Positions 31,225 through 41,403 are shown, counted from the stretch's first letter. The stretch: DNA of 64,000 bases from Asticcacaulis excentricus CB 48 (GCF_000175215.2 NC_014816.1:2415001-2479000), one strand, 5' to 3'. The notes: generated by a model not told the origin, from the letters alone. Numbers and translations are program-made.

Positions 31225-32546
31225 GACAAGGGGTTTTGGGCGTTGCCTTCATTGTTGCGAGTTTGGCGGTTGCTGACCCGGTATTTGGGCAGACCACCGA
31301 CGTGTTTACGCAAAACCAAACGCTCAGCGCCAAGGCATTTGGCGATGAGTTGATCCGGCGCCTAAAATCGGGTGATTATGAAGGGGCGCTGGAATGGCTA
31401 GAGGGGCACCCTGACGTTCTCTCCCGGGATGAAGGTCAAAAGCTCCAGATTCAGTTACTTATGTTTTTGGGCAGAGATCGTCAGGCCCAAGCGTTAAGCG
31501 AAACCTACCTTTCGGGCCATCCTAACGACGCGACGGCAAGATTTCAGCTCGCAGAGCTCCATTTTCGCGCGCGGCAGGACCAAGCGGCTGCCTTCGCTTA
31601 CAGACTTGCTCTCGCGGGAAACCTCGATGAGGCAAGACGCACGGCTGCATACGGGCGCTTAGAGCAAATCGAAGGACGTAAGCGTTGGCGTTATTGGGTT
31701 GGGGGCTCAGTAGCTCCAGACTCCAATCTAAACTCAGCAACAAATTCAACCCGAGTCGATTTATTCGGCCTCCCCTTCGAGTTGAGTGACGATGCCCGTC
31801 GGCGTAGCGGAGTTTCAGTGAACGCGTTCGGCGGCATCGATCGGATCGTTGAGTTCACGCCATCGCTGGGACTACGCTTAAGCACTGTCGCGAGTGTAAC
31901 CGACCTGCCGGGTAACGATACCGATCTTGGGTACCTATCCCTTCGAATGGGGCCACAATGGCGCCTGGATCAAACCACGGTAGTGTCCGTACAAGTTAAA
32001 CGAAGCCGGCAATGGTATGGGGGTGAGGTCTGGGAAGACACAGAGGGTATAGGCCTTGAGAGCGATAGCTACAGCGCAAACAGGCGCTGGACCGGGGCTA
32101 TAAACCTCGATCGCGTCAGCGCTCGCCTAAACCCCGCCCGAGGCGGCCATTTGTGGAGCTTTGAAGCGGCAAGAACTCAATTCCTGGGGAATTCGTCTCT
32201 CTGGCGTCTAGGCACGTCCGTTATCCGGCGAGAGGCCAAATCTGCGCCGGAGGCATACCTTCAAGGTCAGTTAAGCATCGGGCGTCTGTTTCAGGGGCCA
32301 AAGGCAACGTTTATCTACACAGAAGCCTCTGTTGGTCATCGCCGTTATGACGCAGAGGCTGTAGCGTTCCGGACCCGGCGCATTGATCGCGAGGCATCAA
32401 TTGAAGTACGGCTATCAAAGCGGGACTGGTTCTTGTGGGGAGGTCATCCCTTTGTGTCGGTGTCGGCTTCACAGAATAGGTCAAGTATCAATCTTTACGA
32501 ATACGACCGTACTCGCGTTGAATTCGGCTTCACACGAGAATTTTGA
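31221..32546 (+). CDS. Slam-family outer-membrane protein (surface lipoprotein assembly modifier)
   Basis: The 441-residue protein has a signal peptide (about 1-23, ending VFGQ), a periplasmic TPR-like segment (about 40-150, with LEGHPDVLSRDEGQKLQIQ and GRDRQAQALSETYLSGHPND), and a C-terminal beta-barrel (about 160-441; RWRYWVGGSVAPDSNLNSAT and a terminal VEFGFTREF). This is the Slam/DUF560 plan. Slams move specific lipoproteins across the outer membrane. The start is a TTG overlapping the lipoprotein stop (TTGA), implying coupled translation. Slam is best known in Neisseria and other Gammaproteobacteria and Betaproteobacteria, so an alphaproteobacterial pair is notable. Confidence 0.8.
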   Translation: MRQGVLGVAFIVASLAVADPVFGQTTDVFTQNQTLSAKAFGDELIRRLKSGDYEGALEWLEGHPDVLSRDEGQKLQIQLLMFLGRDRQAQALSETYLSGHPNDATARFQLAELHFRARQDQAAAFAYRLALAGNLDEARRTAAYGRLEQIEGRKRWRYWVGGSVAPDSNLNSATNSTRVDLFGLPFELSDDARRRSGVSVNAFGGIDRIVEFTPSLGLRLSTVASVTDLPGNDTDLGYLSLRMGPQWRLDQTTVVSVQVKRSRQWYGGEVWEDTEGIGLESDSYSANRRWTGAINLDRVSARLNPARGGHLWSFEAARTQFLGNSSLWRLGTSVIRREAKSAPEAYLQGQLSIGRLFQGPKATFIYTEASVGHRRYDAEAVAFRTRRIDREASIEVRLSKRDWFLWGGHPFVSVSASQNRSSINLYEYDRTRVEFGFTREF

Positions 32547-32754
32547 ATTGACGAACAGGAACGCTTGATTTTCAGTCAGTAGAAACCCGTGCTCGGATGC
32601 ATCGGTGATATCAGGTGAAATACCGACCTGACCTAACCGACACTCGGTTTCCTGCGACCGCGAAGAGACCCGAATGTCTTGGTACGATTGCCTCACCAGC
32701 GCGAAAAGGCTCCTGAGGCTGCGCAATGCTCCCGGTTGGAAGTGTCTGTCCAAC

Positions 32755-32850
32755 CTAACTGACCAATCCGACGGCTAGACCGGCCACTAAAGCTCCGAAG
32801 AATCCACATACCATAACTACGACAGTTGCCGTTGATTTGAACTCGCGCAT
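32755..32850 (-). CDS. 31-residue single-pass membrane peptide
   Basis: The frame reads MREFKSTATVVVMVCGFFG and continues ALVAGLAVGLVS, one transmembrane helix with a basic N-terminus. GGGAGA lies six bases before the ATG on the minus strand. It stands alone in the gap between the Slam gene and rmlA. No family is recognised; small frames arise by chance, so this is tentative. Confidence 0.4.
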   Translation of the reverse strand: MREFKSTATVVVMVCGFFGALVAGLAVGLVS

Positions 32851-32944
32851 CCTGTGTCTCCCTTTGTCACCCCACCATTCAGGAAACTGCACAAGAGAGA
32901 TATGTTATAAAAAAAATCAGCGTAAGGAAAAAACAAACGCCCTG

Positions 32945-33817
32945 TCAGCGGCCTCCATTTAGACATCTAGCGAGGTACTTTCCGTACTCACTTTTACCGA
33001 GGTTCTTAGCGAGGCCTTCAAGCTCGGTGTCGGAGATGTAGCCTCTGCGCCAGGCGATTTCTTCCGGACAACAGATCTTCATGCCCTGACGCTTTTCCAG
33101 AACGCGCACAAACTCCGCCGCGTCCAGAAGGCTGTCGGGCGTGCCGGTGTCGAGCCACGCATAACCGCGGCCAATCGGCTGGACACTCAGTTGCCCCCGT
33201 TCCAGATAAACCCGGTTCACATCGGTGATCTCGTATTCACCGCGGGCTGAGGGCGCCAGGTTGGCGGCGATGTCGACCACCTGATCGTCGTAGAAATAAA
33301 GGCCCGTGATCGCCCAGTTCGACTTCGGCTGAAGAGGCTTCTCTTCCACCGACAACGCCTTGAATTTGTCATCGAACTCCACAACGCCATAGCGCTCCGG
33401 ATCAGACACCTGGTAAGCAAACACCGAGGCGCCGGAAGTCAGTTTTGATGACCCTTCCAGCGTCTCGCTTAGGTTGGAGCCGTAATAGATATTGTCACCT
33501 AGGATCAGGCACGACGGCGCACGGCCCACGAAGTCCGCACCGATCATATAGGCCTGCGCCAGACCATCCGGGCTCGGCTGTTCCGCATATGACAGCTCAA
33601 TCCCCCACTTTTGACCATCGCCCAGCAGTTTCTTAAAGAGCGGCAGGTCGTGCGGGGTGGAGATGATCAGGATTTCCCGAATACCCGCCATCATTAGCGT
33701 CGACAGCGGATAATAGATCATCGGCTTGTCGTAGACCGGCATCATCTGCTTGGAGACGCCGATCGTCATCGGGTGCAGACGCGTACCACTGCCGCCAGCC
33801 AGAATAATTCCCTTCAT
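32945..33817 (-). CDS. rmlA: Glucose-1-phosphate thymidylyltransferase RmlA
   Basis: The 290-residue enzyme makes dTDP-glucose from dTTP and glucose-1-phosphate, the first step to dTDP-L-rhamnose. The nucleotide motif [11 protein letters not shown] opens the protein, with [17 protein letters not shown] and [20 protein letters not shown] following, all canonical. It is the last gene of rmlCBDA and starts four bases after rmlD ends. Confidence 0.97.
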   Translation of the reverse strand: MKGIILAGGSGTRLHPMTIGVSKQMMPVYDKPMIYYPLSTLMMAGIREILIISTPHDLPLFKKLLGDGQKWGIELSYAEQPSPDGLAQAYMIGADFVGRAPSCLILGDNIYYGSNLSETLEGSSKLTSGASVFAYQVSDPERYGVVEFDDKFKALSVEEKPLQPKSNWAITGLYFYDDQVVDIAANLAPSARGEYEITDVNRVYLERGQLSVQPIGRGYAWLDTGTPDSLLDAAEFVRVLEKRQGMKICCPEEIAWRRGYISDTELEGLAKNLGKSEYGKYLARCLNGGR

Positions 33818-33821
33818 ACTT

Positions 33822-34721
33822 TTACTCCTTCACGGGGGCCGCCACGCCCGTCAGGCGCGTCAGGCAGTCGTCGAGAGACACACGCCATGGATCCAGGCGC
33901 AGATCATAAACCTCAGCCAGCTTCTCGCCGCTGAGACGCGAGTTCGCCGGACGTTTCGCCGGCGTCGGATAAGCCTCGGTCGGGATCGGTGTGACCTTCA
34001 CAGCCTTCCCGCCGCGCAAGGCAGAGCCTTCAAAGATCACCTCGGCAAACCCTGCCCAGGTCGTCTCGCCCTGCCCCGTCAGATGGAATATCCCCCGCAG
34101 CTTGGGATCGGGATCTTTGGACACCCTCTGGGCAATGTGCAGCAAGGCGCGCGCAATCTCCGGCGCATAGGTCGGACAGCCTTTCTGGTCGGCCACAACA
34201 TTCAGCTCGTCACGCGTCTCACCAAGGCGCAGCATGGTTTTGACGAAGTTGTTGCCATAGGGAGAATAGACCCAGGCCGTTCTCAGAATGACGTGATTGG
34301 CCGTGGCTGCCGCTATCTGGGTTTCGCCAGAAAGCTTCGTCATGCCATAAACGCTCACAGGGCCCGGCGCATCACTCTCCGTATAGATGCCGTCCTTGTC
34401 ACCTGCGAACACATAATCCGTAGACAGATGAAGCAGCGGAATGTCGAGCTCAGCTGCAATTTTCGCCAGTGCGCCGGGGCCATCTCCATTGATCGCCTGC
34501 GCAAGCTCGGTCTCACTCTCGGCCTTGTCCACAGCCGTATAGGCGGCCGACGAGATAATGACGTCAGGCCTTGCCGCCTTAATCGGCTCAGCCAGGGTCT
34601 CAGGCTTTGATAAATCGATTTCCGGCAGGCCAACACGAATGACCTCCAGGCCCAGAGCCTCGCCTAAGCTCTGCAGCGACGTGTCAACCTGACCTTCCTT
34701 GCCTGTAACGACAATGCGCAT
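33822..34721 (-). CDS. rmlD: dTDP-4-dehydrorhamnose reductase RmlD
   Basis: The 299-residue reductase makes dTDP-L-rhamnose. It shows the Rossmann start [10 protein letters not shown], the [10 protein letters not shown] and [12 protein letters not shown] motifs, YGMTKLSGE (catalytic Tyr and Lys) and [14 protein letters not shown]. The ATG at 34721 was chosen because it follows the rmlB stop by two bases and begins the Rossmann strand directly. A 24-codon upstream extension lies inside rmlB. Confidence 0.96.
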   Translation of the reverse strand: MRIVVTGKEGQVDTSLQSLGEALGLEVIRVGLPEIDLSKPETLAEPIKAARPDVIISSAAYTAVDKAESETELAQAINGDGPGALAKIAAELDIPLLHLSTDYVFAGDKDGIYTESDAPGPVSVYGMTKLSGETQIAAATANHVILRTAWVYSPYGNNFVKTMLRLGETRDELNVVADQKGCPTYAPEIARALLHIAQRVSKDPDPKLRGIFHLTGQGETTWAGFAEVIFEGSALRGGKAVKVTPIPTEAYPTPAKRPANSRLSGEKLAEVYDLRLDPWRVSLDDCLTRLTGVAAPVKE

Positions 34722-34723
34722 GA

Positions 34724-35782
34724 TCAGACCTTCTCGCCGAGAACGCCCAGACGCTCGCCTGTGTAGACACCACCGCGCAGCGGGCGCCACCACTGTTCAT
34801 TATCGAGATACCAGCGCACCGTCTTCTCAATGCCGGTGTCGAAGTTTTCGCGTGCCTTCCATCCAAGCTCGGTCTCAAGCTTAGTCGCATCAATAGCATA
34901 GCGGTGATCATGGCCCGGACGATCCGTCACGAAGGTGATCAGGCGATCGTGCGGTGCGCCTTGCGGGTGCATCTCATCCATCAGCGCACAGATGCGGTGG
35001 ACCACGTCGATGTTTTTGCGCTCATTGCGTCCGCCGACATTATAGGTCTCACCCAGACGCCCCTTGGAGGCGATCAGGTGCAGCGCGCGGGCATGGTCTT
35101 CCACATAGAGCCAGTCACGGATGTTGGAGCCATCCCCATAAACCGTCAGCGCCTTACCCTCGAGCGCGTTTAAAATGTTGAGCGGGATCAGCTTCTCAGG
35201 GAAGTGGAAGGGGCCGTAATTGTTCGAACAGTTAGACACAATCACCGGCAGCCCGTAGGTGCGATGCCAGGCCTTGGCCAGATGATCAGACGCTGCCTTT
35301 GACGCCGAATAGGGCGAGGAAGGGTCATAGGGCGTGACTTCTTCAAAGAGTCCGGTTTCGCCCAGCGATCCATAGACCTCATCGGTTGAGACATGCAGAA
35401 AGCGGAAGTTTGCCTTGTCATCACCAGACAGGCCGTTCCAGTAGTGACGGGCCGCCTCAAGCATGGTGAAGGTGCCGATCACATTGGTCTGCACAAACTC
35501 GCCCGCTCCGGTGATCGAACGGTCAACGTGGCTCTCAGCCGCCAGATGCATGATATGGTCAGGCTTAAAGCCGTTGATGGCTGCTACGACCGCTTCGCGA
35601 GCGCAGATATCGGCCTGAACGAAGCTGTAGTTATTTGCCCCTGCAATCGGCTCAAGCGAAGCCAGGTTGCCCGCGTAGGTGAGCTTGTCGAGGTTCAAAA
35701 CCTCTGCGCCGACTTCAGAGACCAGATAGCGCACAAGCGCTGAACCAATAAAGCCGGCCCCGCCGGTCACAAGAATACGCAT
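34724..35782 (-). CDS. rmlB: dTDP-glucose 4,6-dehydratase RmlB
   Basis: The 352-residue short-chain dehydrogenase-type enzyme forms dTDP-4-keto-6-deoxyglucose. It has the NAD motif [13 protein letters not shown], the [10 protein letters not shown] signature, [22 protein letters not shown] (Tyr-xxx-Lys) and RNYGP-like [18 protein letters not shown]. It is second in the rmlCBDA operon, 32 bp after rmlC. Confidence 0.97.
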   Translation of the reverse strand: MRILVTGGAGFIGSALVRYLVSEVGAEVLNLDKLTYAGNLASLEPIAGANNYSFVQADICAREAVVAAINGFKPDHIMHLAAESHVDRSITGAGEFVQTNVIGTFTMLEAARHYWNGLSGDDKANFRFLHVSTDEVYGSLGETGLFEEVTPYDPSSPYSASKAASDHLAKAWHRTYGLPVIVSNCSNNYGPFHFPEKLIPLNILNALEGKALTVYGDGSNIRDWLYVEDHARALHLIASKGRLGETYNVGGRNERKNIDVVHRICALMDEMHPQGAPHDRLITFVTDRPGHDHRYAIDATKLETELGWKARENFDTGIEKTVRWYLDNEQWWRPLRGGVYTGERLGVLGEKV

Positions 35783-35814
35783 GTCAAAATCCTTAAAACA
35801 AAATAGGCCCGCGC

Positions 35815-36357
35815 TTAGCGCAGGCTTGATAGCTTAGGCTGAACCTTATCCTTATCCGACAAGACCGCTGCCGCCAGATCGATCGGCCACTCAATGCCGA
35901 TCTCAGGGTCATCAAACGCTAAACCCGCGTCATGAGTCGGGCTGTAGGGGCTCGTCACCTTATAGAAAACTTCCGTATCCGGTTCGAGCGTACAAAAACC
36001 GTGGGCAAAACCCTCAGGGATCCACAACTGAAGCGCATTGTCAGGCGTAAGGGTCTCCCCCACCCACTGACCAAAGGTCGAAGACTCCGGACGAATATCA
36101 ACCGCCACATCAAAAATCGCCCCCCGAAGGCAGCGTACGAGCTTGCCCTGGCCACATGGCAACTTCTGATAATGCAGCCCCCGGATCGTGCCCACCTGCC
36201 CCGACAAAGACTGATTGTCCTGCACAAACGTCACATCCGCTACACTCTCACGGAACCAGGCGGCCTTGAACGCCTCCATAAAGTAGCCCCGGTTGTCACC
36301 AAATTTTTTAGGTGTGAGAAGCGCAAGACCCTCAATGTTATACGTCTTTATCTGCAT
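35815..36357 (-). CDS. rmlC: dTDP-4-dehydrorhamnose 3,5-epimerase RmlC
   Basis: The 180-residue cupin epimerase shows the typical RmlC stretches [36 protein letters not shown] (with the catalytic His), [16 protein letters not shown] and [22 protein letters not shown]. It is the promoter-proximal gene of the operon, so the promoter should be in 36358-36477. Confidence 0.96.
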   Translation of the reverse strand: MQIKTYNIEGLALLTPKKFGDNRGYFMEAFKAAWFRESVADVTFVQDNQSLSGQVGTIRGLHYQKLPCGQGKLVRCLRGAIFDVAVDIRPESSTFGQWVGETLTPDNALQLWIPEGFAHGFCTLEPDTEVFYKVTSPYSPTHDAGLAFDDPEIGIEWPIDLAAAVLSDKDKVQPKLSSLR

Positions 36358-36420
36358 AGCACCGACCCAGAAAAACTAGACCATGGGATACCTAGTTTTC
36401 TATGGAGGCACAACGTCAAA

Positions 36421-36460
36421 TCGTAGAAAGCCAGGACGGCATTGCCCTGACTCTCTACGA
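36421..36460. terminator. Imperfect hairpin between rmlC and the M3 peptidase gene
   Basis: TCGTAGA (36421-36427) pairs with TCTACGA (36454-36460) and CAGG (36432-36435) with CCTG (36446-36449). It lies 18 bases after the M3 peptidase stop but has no clear T-run. It could be a weak terminator or a binding site. Confidence 0.3.
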
Positions 36461-36477
36461 AGATGCATTCTTAAAAA

Positions 36478-38589
36478 CTACGCAAATCCACGCGAACGCA
36501 TGAGGGCGGCCGGATCCGCATCGCGACCGCGGAACTGACGATACGCCTCAGCCGGATCTATCGTATTGCCGACGCTAAGGATGTATTTCATCATGCGGCC
36601 AGCGACAGTCTGGTCGTAAAAACCTTTGGGCGCTTCAGCAAAGGCTTCCGAGCAATCCGCAGCCACGACGTCTGCCCACAGATAGCTATAGTAACCAGCT
36701 GAATAGCCGTCCGATGAGAACACGTGCGCAAACTGCGGCGTGCGGTGGCGCATGACGATCTCTTTGGGCATGCCAAGTTTTGCCAGTTCGTCCCGCTCGA
36801 ATGCGTCTGGATCGATGTCAGCGTCTCCCGCCAGATGCAGCTTCATATCGATCAGGGCTGAGGAAAGATACTCAACCGTAGCAAAGCCCTGATTGAAGTT
36901 CTCCGCCTTCTTGATCTTCTCCAGCAGTTCAGCCGGCATAGGGGCCTTGGTCTTGTAGTGAAGTGCGAACCTTGAAAGCACTTCGGGAGTAGACAGCCAA
37001 CGCTCATTCACCTGAGAGGGGAATTCAACATAGTCGCGTGCCACTGATGTTCCCGACAACGACGCATAAGTGACATTAGACGACAGACCATGGATGGCAT
37101 GGCCGAACTCATGGAAAAGTGTCGTCGCATCATCCCAGGAAACGAGTATCGGCTCGCCCGGAGCAGCCTCCAGGAAATTTGAATTGTTAGACACGATCGG
37201 CATGACAAACTTACCGGCTTCGCGCGACTGGCTGCGATAGGCATTCATCCAGGCGCCGGAACGCTTTCCCTTGCGCGCATAGGGGTCGAAGTAGAACAAG
37301 CCCATGACCTTGCCTTCGCGCGAGACCTCATAGGTCGTCACATCCTCGTGGAAAACGGGCAGGCCTTCCACCTTTTTGAAACCAAAGCCATAGCTCTGCC
37401 CCGCCGCCCAGAACATGCCTTCTACGAGCTTATCAAGCTGCAGGTAGGGCTTGATTTCATTTTCGTCGAGATCATAGCGCGCCTTACGCACCTTCTCTGC
37501 GTAAAAGCGATAGTCCCACGGGGCGATCGTTATCCCTGCCTTTTCGGAGTCGGCGACTTTTTGCATGTCGGCGACTTCTTCATGAACGCGCTTGACCGCA
37601 GCCGGCCACACAGACTCCATGAGCGTCATGGCATTCTCTGGGGTCTTTGCCATCGCATTCTCTACACGCCAATGGGCATGCGTGGGATAGCCGCGGAGCT
37701 TTGCCCGCTCAACACGAAGCTTCAGGATTTTTTTGATGAGCGCGTTATTGTCCCACTGATCCGCATTGTCACCTCGGTTGACAAACAGACGCCAAACCTT
37801 TTCGCGGGTGGCCCTGTTCGTGCAAAAAGTCGTGACCGGCTCCATCGCGGATCGGGTGTTGGGGATAGCGTAAAGACCATCCTTGCCCGCAGCCCTAGCC
37901 GCCGCAGCCGCTGAAGCCAAAAAACCGTCTGAAAGACCCGGAAGGTCATCTTTGCTGAGGAAGAGGACCTGTTCTTCGTCATGCAAAAGATTATCAGAGA
38001 ACTGATTGAAAAGGGTTGAGAGCTCTTTATTGATCTCCGCAACGCGTGTTTTCGCCTGGGGCGACAAGGCGGCGCCTGAACGCACAAAGCCGTTATAGGT
38101 CACCCAGAGCAGGCGGTCTTGCTCAGGAGTCAGCTTCAACGAAGCGCGTTTGTCATAGACTGACTTAATGCGTTGGAAGAGCGCTTCATTCTGGTTGATT
38201 TCATCGCCAAAGGCCGCGAGCTTCGGAGACAAGCGCTTGGCAATGGCTTGGAGATCAGGTGTCGAAAGACCGCCGCTCCACACACCATAGAGCGTAGAGA
38301 CCCGCTCCATCGCAGCACCCGAGGTCTCTAGCGCCACAATGGTATTTTCAAACGTCGGAGCCGACTTACTGTTTGTAATGGCCGAAATTTCCTCGCGCTG
38401 CGCCTTCATCGCTAGGTCAAACGCGTTTTCGAAATCTTCAATTTTGACCTTGTCAAACGGGGGTACACCACCATACGGGCCTGTCCAGGCCTGGGTCAGA
38501 AAGTTGCCCCCTGCATTCGCAAGAGCTACTCCCGGCAACAAGCCTGCTGACGTCATCAGTCCGATAACCATGCGGCGATCCATTTGCAT
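36478..38589 (-). CDS. M3-family zinc metallopeptidase (Dcp/oligopeptidase-like)
   Basis: The 703-residue peptidase has the zinc motif HEFGHAIHG near residue 496 (His-Glu-x-x-His) with the distal Glu in the following helix, plus GLFYFDPYARKGKRSGAW upstream, as in Dcp and OpdA. The N-terminus (DRRMVIGLMTSAGLLPGVALANA) is a signal peptide, so it acts outside the cytoplasm, like periplasmic peptidyl-dipeptidases. GAGGAG seven bases before the ATG at 38589 fixes the start. It is separate from the glycan genes and likely housekeeping peptide turnover. Confidence 0.9.
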   Translation of the reverse strand: MQMDRRMVIGLMTSAGLLPGVALANAGGNFLTQAWTGPYGGVPPFDKVKIEDFENAFDLAMKAQREEISAITNSKSAPTFENTIVALETSGAAMERVSTLYGVWSGGLSTPDLQAIAKRLSPKLAAFGDEINQNEALFQRIKSVYDKRASLKLTPEQDRLLWVTYNGFVRSGAALSPQAKTRVAEINKELSTLFNQFSDNLLHDEEQVLFLSKDDLPGLSDGFLASAAAAARAAGKDGLYAIPNTRSAMEPVTTFCTNRATREKVWRLFVNRGDNADQWDNNALIKKILKLRVERAKLRGYPTHAHWRVENAMAKTPENAMTLMESVWPAAVKRVHEEVADMQKVADSEKAGITIAPWDYRFYAEKVRKARYDLDENEIKPYLQLDKLVEGMFWAAGQSYGFGFKKVEGLPVFHEDVTTYEVSREGKVMGLFYFDPYARKGKRSGAWMNAYRSQSREAGKFVMPIVSNNSNFLEAAPGEPILVSWDDATTLFHEFGHAIHGLSSNVTYASLSGTSVARDYVEFPSQVNERWLSTPEVLSRFALHYKTKAPMPAELLEKIKKAENFNQGFATVEYLSSALIDMKLHLAGDADIDPDAFERDELAKLGMPKEIVMRHRTPQFAHVFSSDGYSAGYYSYLWADVVAADCSEAFAEAPKGFYDQTVAGRMMKYILSVGNTIDPAEAYRQFRGRDADPAALMRSRGFA

Positions 38590-38724
38590 AAATTGCTCCT
38601 CGTAAGATTCTACGGAGTGTCTTCACGTTTAACACCGTAAAATCCGTTCCACGTGCAATCATCTAAGCATGCGCCCTTGCTGGCGACAAGGGCACGGGGC
38701 TATAGACAAGCACTGACTTCTAAC

Positions 38725-38740
38725 GTGACCACGTGGTCAC
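38725..38740. promoter_or_regulatory. 16-bp perfect palindrome upstream of murI
   Basis: GTGACCACGTGGTCAC is fully self-complementary and lies 19 bases before the murI start, between it and the divergent M3 peptidase gene. It is a likely dimer-binding operator. The regulator is unknown. Confidence 0.5.
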
Positions 38741-38758
38741 ACGAGCCTAAAGGGTTTT

Positions 38759-39613
38759 ATGATGGCGATTGGGGTTTTCGATTCTGGCGTTGGCGGATTG
38801 AGTATTCACCGGGCGCTGGTTGATCGGATGCCTGGTGCGGATTTCATTTATCTAGGTGATCAGAAGCACGCGCCCTACGGCGAGAGATCAGGTGAGGAAA
38901 TTGTTGAGCTCACCCGACAGGGCTGCGAGACCCTTTTTAATGCCGGCGCTTCGATAGTGGTGCTTGGATGCAATACGGCCTCAGCCGTCGCCCTTCGCCG
39001 GCTTCAATCAACATGGCTTGCCGATTACCGGAAGTCGATAGGCCGTCCGGTTAATGTATTAGGCATCATTGTTCCAACCATTGAGGCCGCTACCGGCCTG
39101 CCCTGGGAGCACGAAGCCGAACGTCGTGGAGCGAAAATTGAGAATGTCGACGTCTTAGGCATATTTTGCACGACGGCGACTGCCCGCTCGAGAGTCTATG
39201 AAATTGAAATCGATAAGCGCCGTCAGGACCTCGCCGTCTTTACTGAACCGTGCATAGGTTTGGCAGCTATGATTGAGGCTGGAGAAAGCGAAGAGAAGTT
39301 GACAGCCGTTGTCGAGAGCCGCGTTCAGGCTCTTAAGACGCGCATTGGACGATACCCTGACCGAGCCATCTTGGGCTGCACGCACTACGAAATCATCGGA
39401 GAGCTGTTTAAAGCCGCGCTTCCTGAGGGGACCCCGCTCATTCACCAGCCGTCATCGGTTGCAAACGCGCTAGAGAGCTACATTGCCCGTCATCCTGAAT
39501 ACGCCATCGGGACATCGGCCAACCATGCTTTCCTGACAACCGGCGTACCCGGCCTTCAGTCTGAAATAGTTGCTGCCTTTTGGGGCGCTCCCATCTCGTT
39601 CGAAGCCATCTAA
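38759..39613 (+). CDS. murI: Glutamate racemase
   Basis: The 284-residue enzyme supplies D-glutamate for peptidoglycan. It has GVFDSGVGGLSI, LGCNTASAVALR (first catalytic Cys) and GCTHYEII (second catalytic Cys), all canonical. IVPTIEAATG lies between them. Two ATG codons are adjacent (38759 and 38762); AAAGGG upstream serves either. Confidence 0.95.
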   Translation: MMAIGVFDSGVGGLSIHRALVDRMPGADFIYLGDQKHAPYGERSGEEIVELTRQGCETLFNAGASIVVLGCNTASAVALRRLQSTWLADYRKSIGRPVNVLGIIVPTIEAATGLPWEHEAERRGAKIENVDVLGIFCTTATARSRVYEIEIDKRRQDLAVFTEPCIGLAAMIEAGESEEKLTAVVESRVQALKTRIGRYPDRAILGCTHYEIIGELFKAALPEGTPLIHQPSSVANALESYIARHPEYAIGTSANHAFLTTGVPGLQSEIVAAFWGAPISFEAI

Positions 39614-40006
39614 GTTAACACGTACTCAGGAATTTTACCCTTTCGCACCTGCGTCCGAATTTAAGCATTTACGACGGTAAGACCGCAATGCAATCGTTAA
39701 CTGAAAGACTACTACTCCGCCAGGCATCCTTTGCGTTACTATCGACGCCTATCTGCTCCGCATTGAACCCGTGCGCTTGTCAGGCCTCCCCAAACCCGGA
39801 GCCATTCCCGCGTGAGTGACCAAACCGAACCTTCAATAGGTGGCCGCGTTTCCTGCGGTGTCTCCGTTTTCAATCGCCAGCCTTTTCTTCTACGCCGCAA
39901 CAGTTTTAACAGAGGCGGATGACTACTGAGCCCCGAGAGGTGTGACGCGTTAACGTCTACCTCAGCAGACGCTTCCTTTTAAATGAACTCATAGCCCTAA
40001 CACAGC
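39614..40006. other. Intergenic region after murI, nothing recognised
   Basis: About 390 bp without a supported gene on either strand and without a clear repeat. It precedes the terminator-like hairpin at 40007-40035 and may hold the promoter for the first glycosyltransferase gene. Confidence 0.4.
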
Positions 40007-40035
40007 GCCCTTACCCTCACCGTAAAGGCTTTTTT
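40007..40035 (+). terminator. Rho-independent-like hairpin before the first glycosyltransferase gene
   Basis: GCCCTTAC (40007-40014) pairs with GTAAAGGC (40022-40029) with one mismatch around a 7-base loop, followed by six T residues. It lies about 37 bp before the next gene, so it could end a short leader transcript or terminate read-through from murI. Confidence 0.5.
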
Positions 40036-40071
40036 GTCGACTATTGGCGGTTATCGCGGCATAAGACGCCC

Positions 40072-41403
40072 ATGGCTAGCATGCACCGCCGCATAGACTT
40101 AAGTGACGACTTAAGTATCGCTCTATCAAGGGGCTCGAATTCAATCCGAGCCGTCCCAGGCGACCTGCTGCTGAATATGAGCGGGTTATACAGTTTTAAG
40201 TCATCAGGTCCCATAATTGAAATCGAAGCGACTGAGGTTGCTAGCCTGCGGCGTTGCGCAATTTATGCCTCAGTTGACACTCGATACATTAGCTTGCCGG
40301 CAGGGCGCTACGCCTTCCATTATAGGGATGTATATTCTCAGGCTGACTCGAGTACCCGCCTGCAAATCAGACATGTCAATATGTTTGAAAAACTTAAACT
40401 GTATTCCAACAAAGCTTGGGGGTTGGCGTTTAACCCTCGTAGATTGATAAAGGCTCTTCGCACTGTAATCAAACAGCGCAATCAGGCAGTAGGAATAAAG
40501 ACTTTCCGAGCGACATCATCACCACCGCCCTCAGTTGCTCTGAAACGAGAGCCTGTGGCCCCGTTCGAAACCGCGGAAAGTACGATGGTTTCGATCATTA
40601 TACCTACCAAGATTCGGCATGACCTGCTTAAAGATTGCCTCGCCTCGCTAAGGCACATAAAACGAGTCTCGCACGAAACTATCATTGTAGATAACGGCGC
40701 CACTCACCCAGACATGATCGCATTGCTTGAAGAAGCTGCGAACATTCCGAATACGAAAATAGTTCGCCATGATATTCCCTTCAACTTTTCAAAGCTTTGC
40801 AATCTGGGAGCTGAGCGAGCCAGGGCACCAAATCTTTTGTTCCTGAACGACGACATCGAGGCATTAGACGGGACCTGGCTAGCCGAAATGTGTAGTTTCC
40901 TAGCGAGGCCTGACGTGGGCGTCGTAGGCGCACGGCTTCTGTACCCATCTCGCGATTTACAGCACGCAGGCATAGCAACGAATCTATTGCCAGGACCGGG
41001 CCATCCCTGGCGTCATTCAGGTGAAAAAATCTGGGCCACACATCCAGTTCTTAGCATGGCAGGAGAAGTGGATGCTGTAACCGGCGCTTGCTTACTGATA
41101 AAAAAAGAAGTTTTTGAAAGAGTTTCCGGCTTCGACGAACTCAACTTCCCAATTACGCAGAATGACGTGGACCTGTGTCTTAAGGTTCGCCGTTTGGGCC
41201 TGCGTGTCGTTTATACTCCAACCGCGACCTTGCTACACAAAGAAAGTCAATCTCGGCCACACGACGATAGGCGTGATCAACAAGTTCGCCAAGAAACCGA
41301 ACGTAGAGCACTATTTGAGCGGCACTCAGATTTCTGCCGGTTCTCAGTTTTTTATCCAACCCACCTTAGACGTGACACGGAAAACGCGGATTTAGCTTCA
41401 TAA
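40072..41403 (+). CDS. Glycosyltransferase family 2 with N-terminal extension
   Basis: The 443-residue protein has a roughly 165-residue N-terminal domain of unknown role, then a GT-A/GT2 catalytic domain (about 171-420): MVSIIIPTKIRHDLLKDCLAS, the DxD-like LNDDIEALDGTW near 260, and the acceptor-side acidic motif ITQNDVDLCLKVRRLG near 360. Such enzymes add a sugar to a growing surface polysaccharide in the cytoplasm. It converges with the oxygenase-like gene to its right. Donor and acceptor cannot be told from sequence. Confidence 0.85.
   Translation: MASMHRRIDLSDDLSIALSRGSNSIRAVPGDLLLNMSGLYSFKSSGPIIEIEATEVASLRRCAIYASVDTRYISLPAGRYAFHYRDVYSQADSSTRLQIRHVNMFEKLKLYSNKAWGLAFNPRRLIKALRTVIKQRNQAVGIKTFRATSSPPPSVALKREPVAPFETAESTMVSIIIPTKIRHDLLKDCLASLRHIKRVSHETIIVDNGATHPDMIALLEEAANIPNTKIVRHDIPFNFSKLCNLGAERARAPNLLFLNDDIEALDGTWLAEMCSFLARPDVGVVGARLLYPSRDLQHAGIATNLLPGPGHPWRHSGEKIWATHPVLSMAGEVDAVTGACLLIKKEVFERVSGFDELNFPITQNDVDLCLKVRRLGLRVVYTPTATLLHKESQSRPHDDRRDQQVRQETERRALFERHSDFCRFSVFYPTHLRRDTENADLAS

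Noticed and set aside
33750..34610. A 286-codon plus-strand frame
   Set aside because: Antisense to rmlA and rmlD; both have complete motifs.
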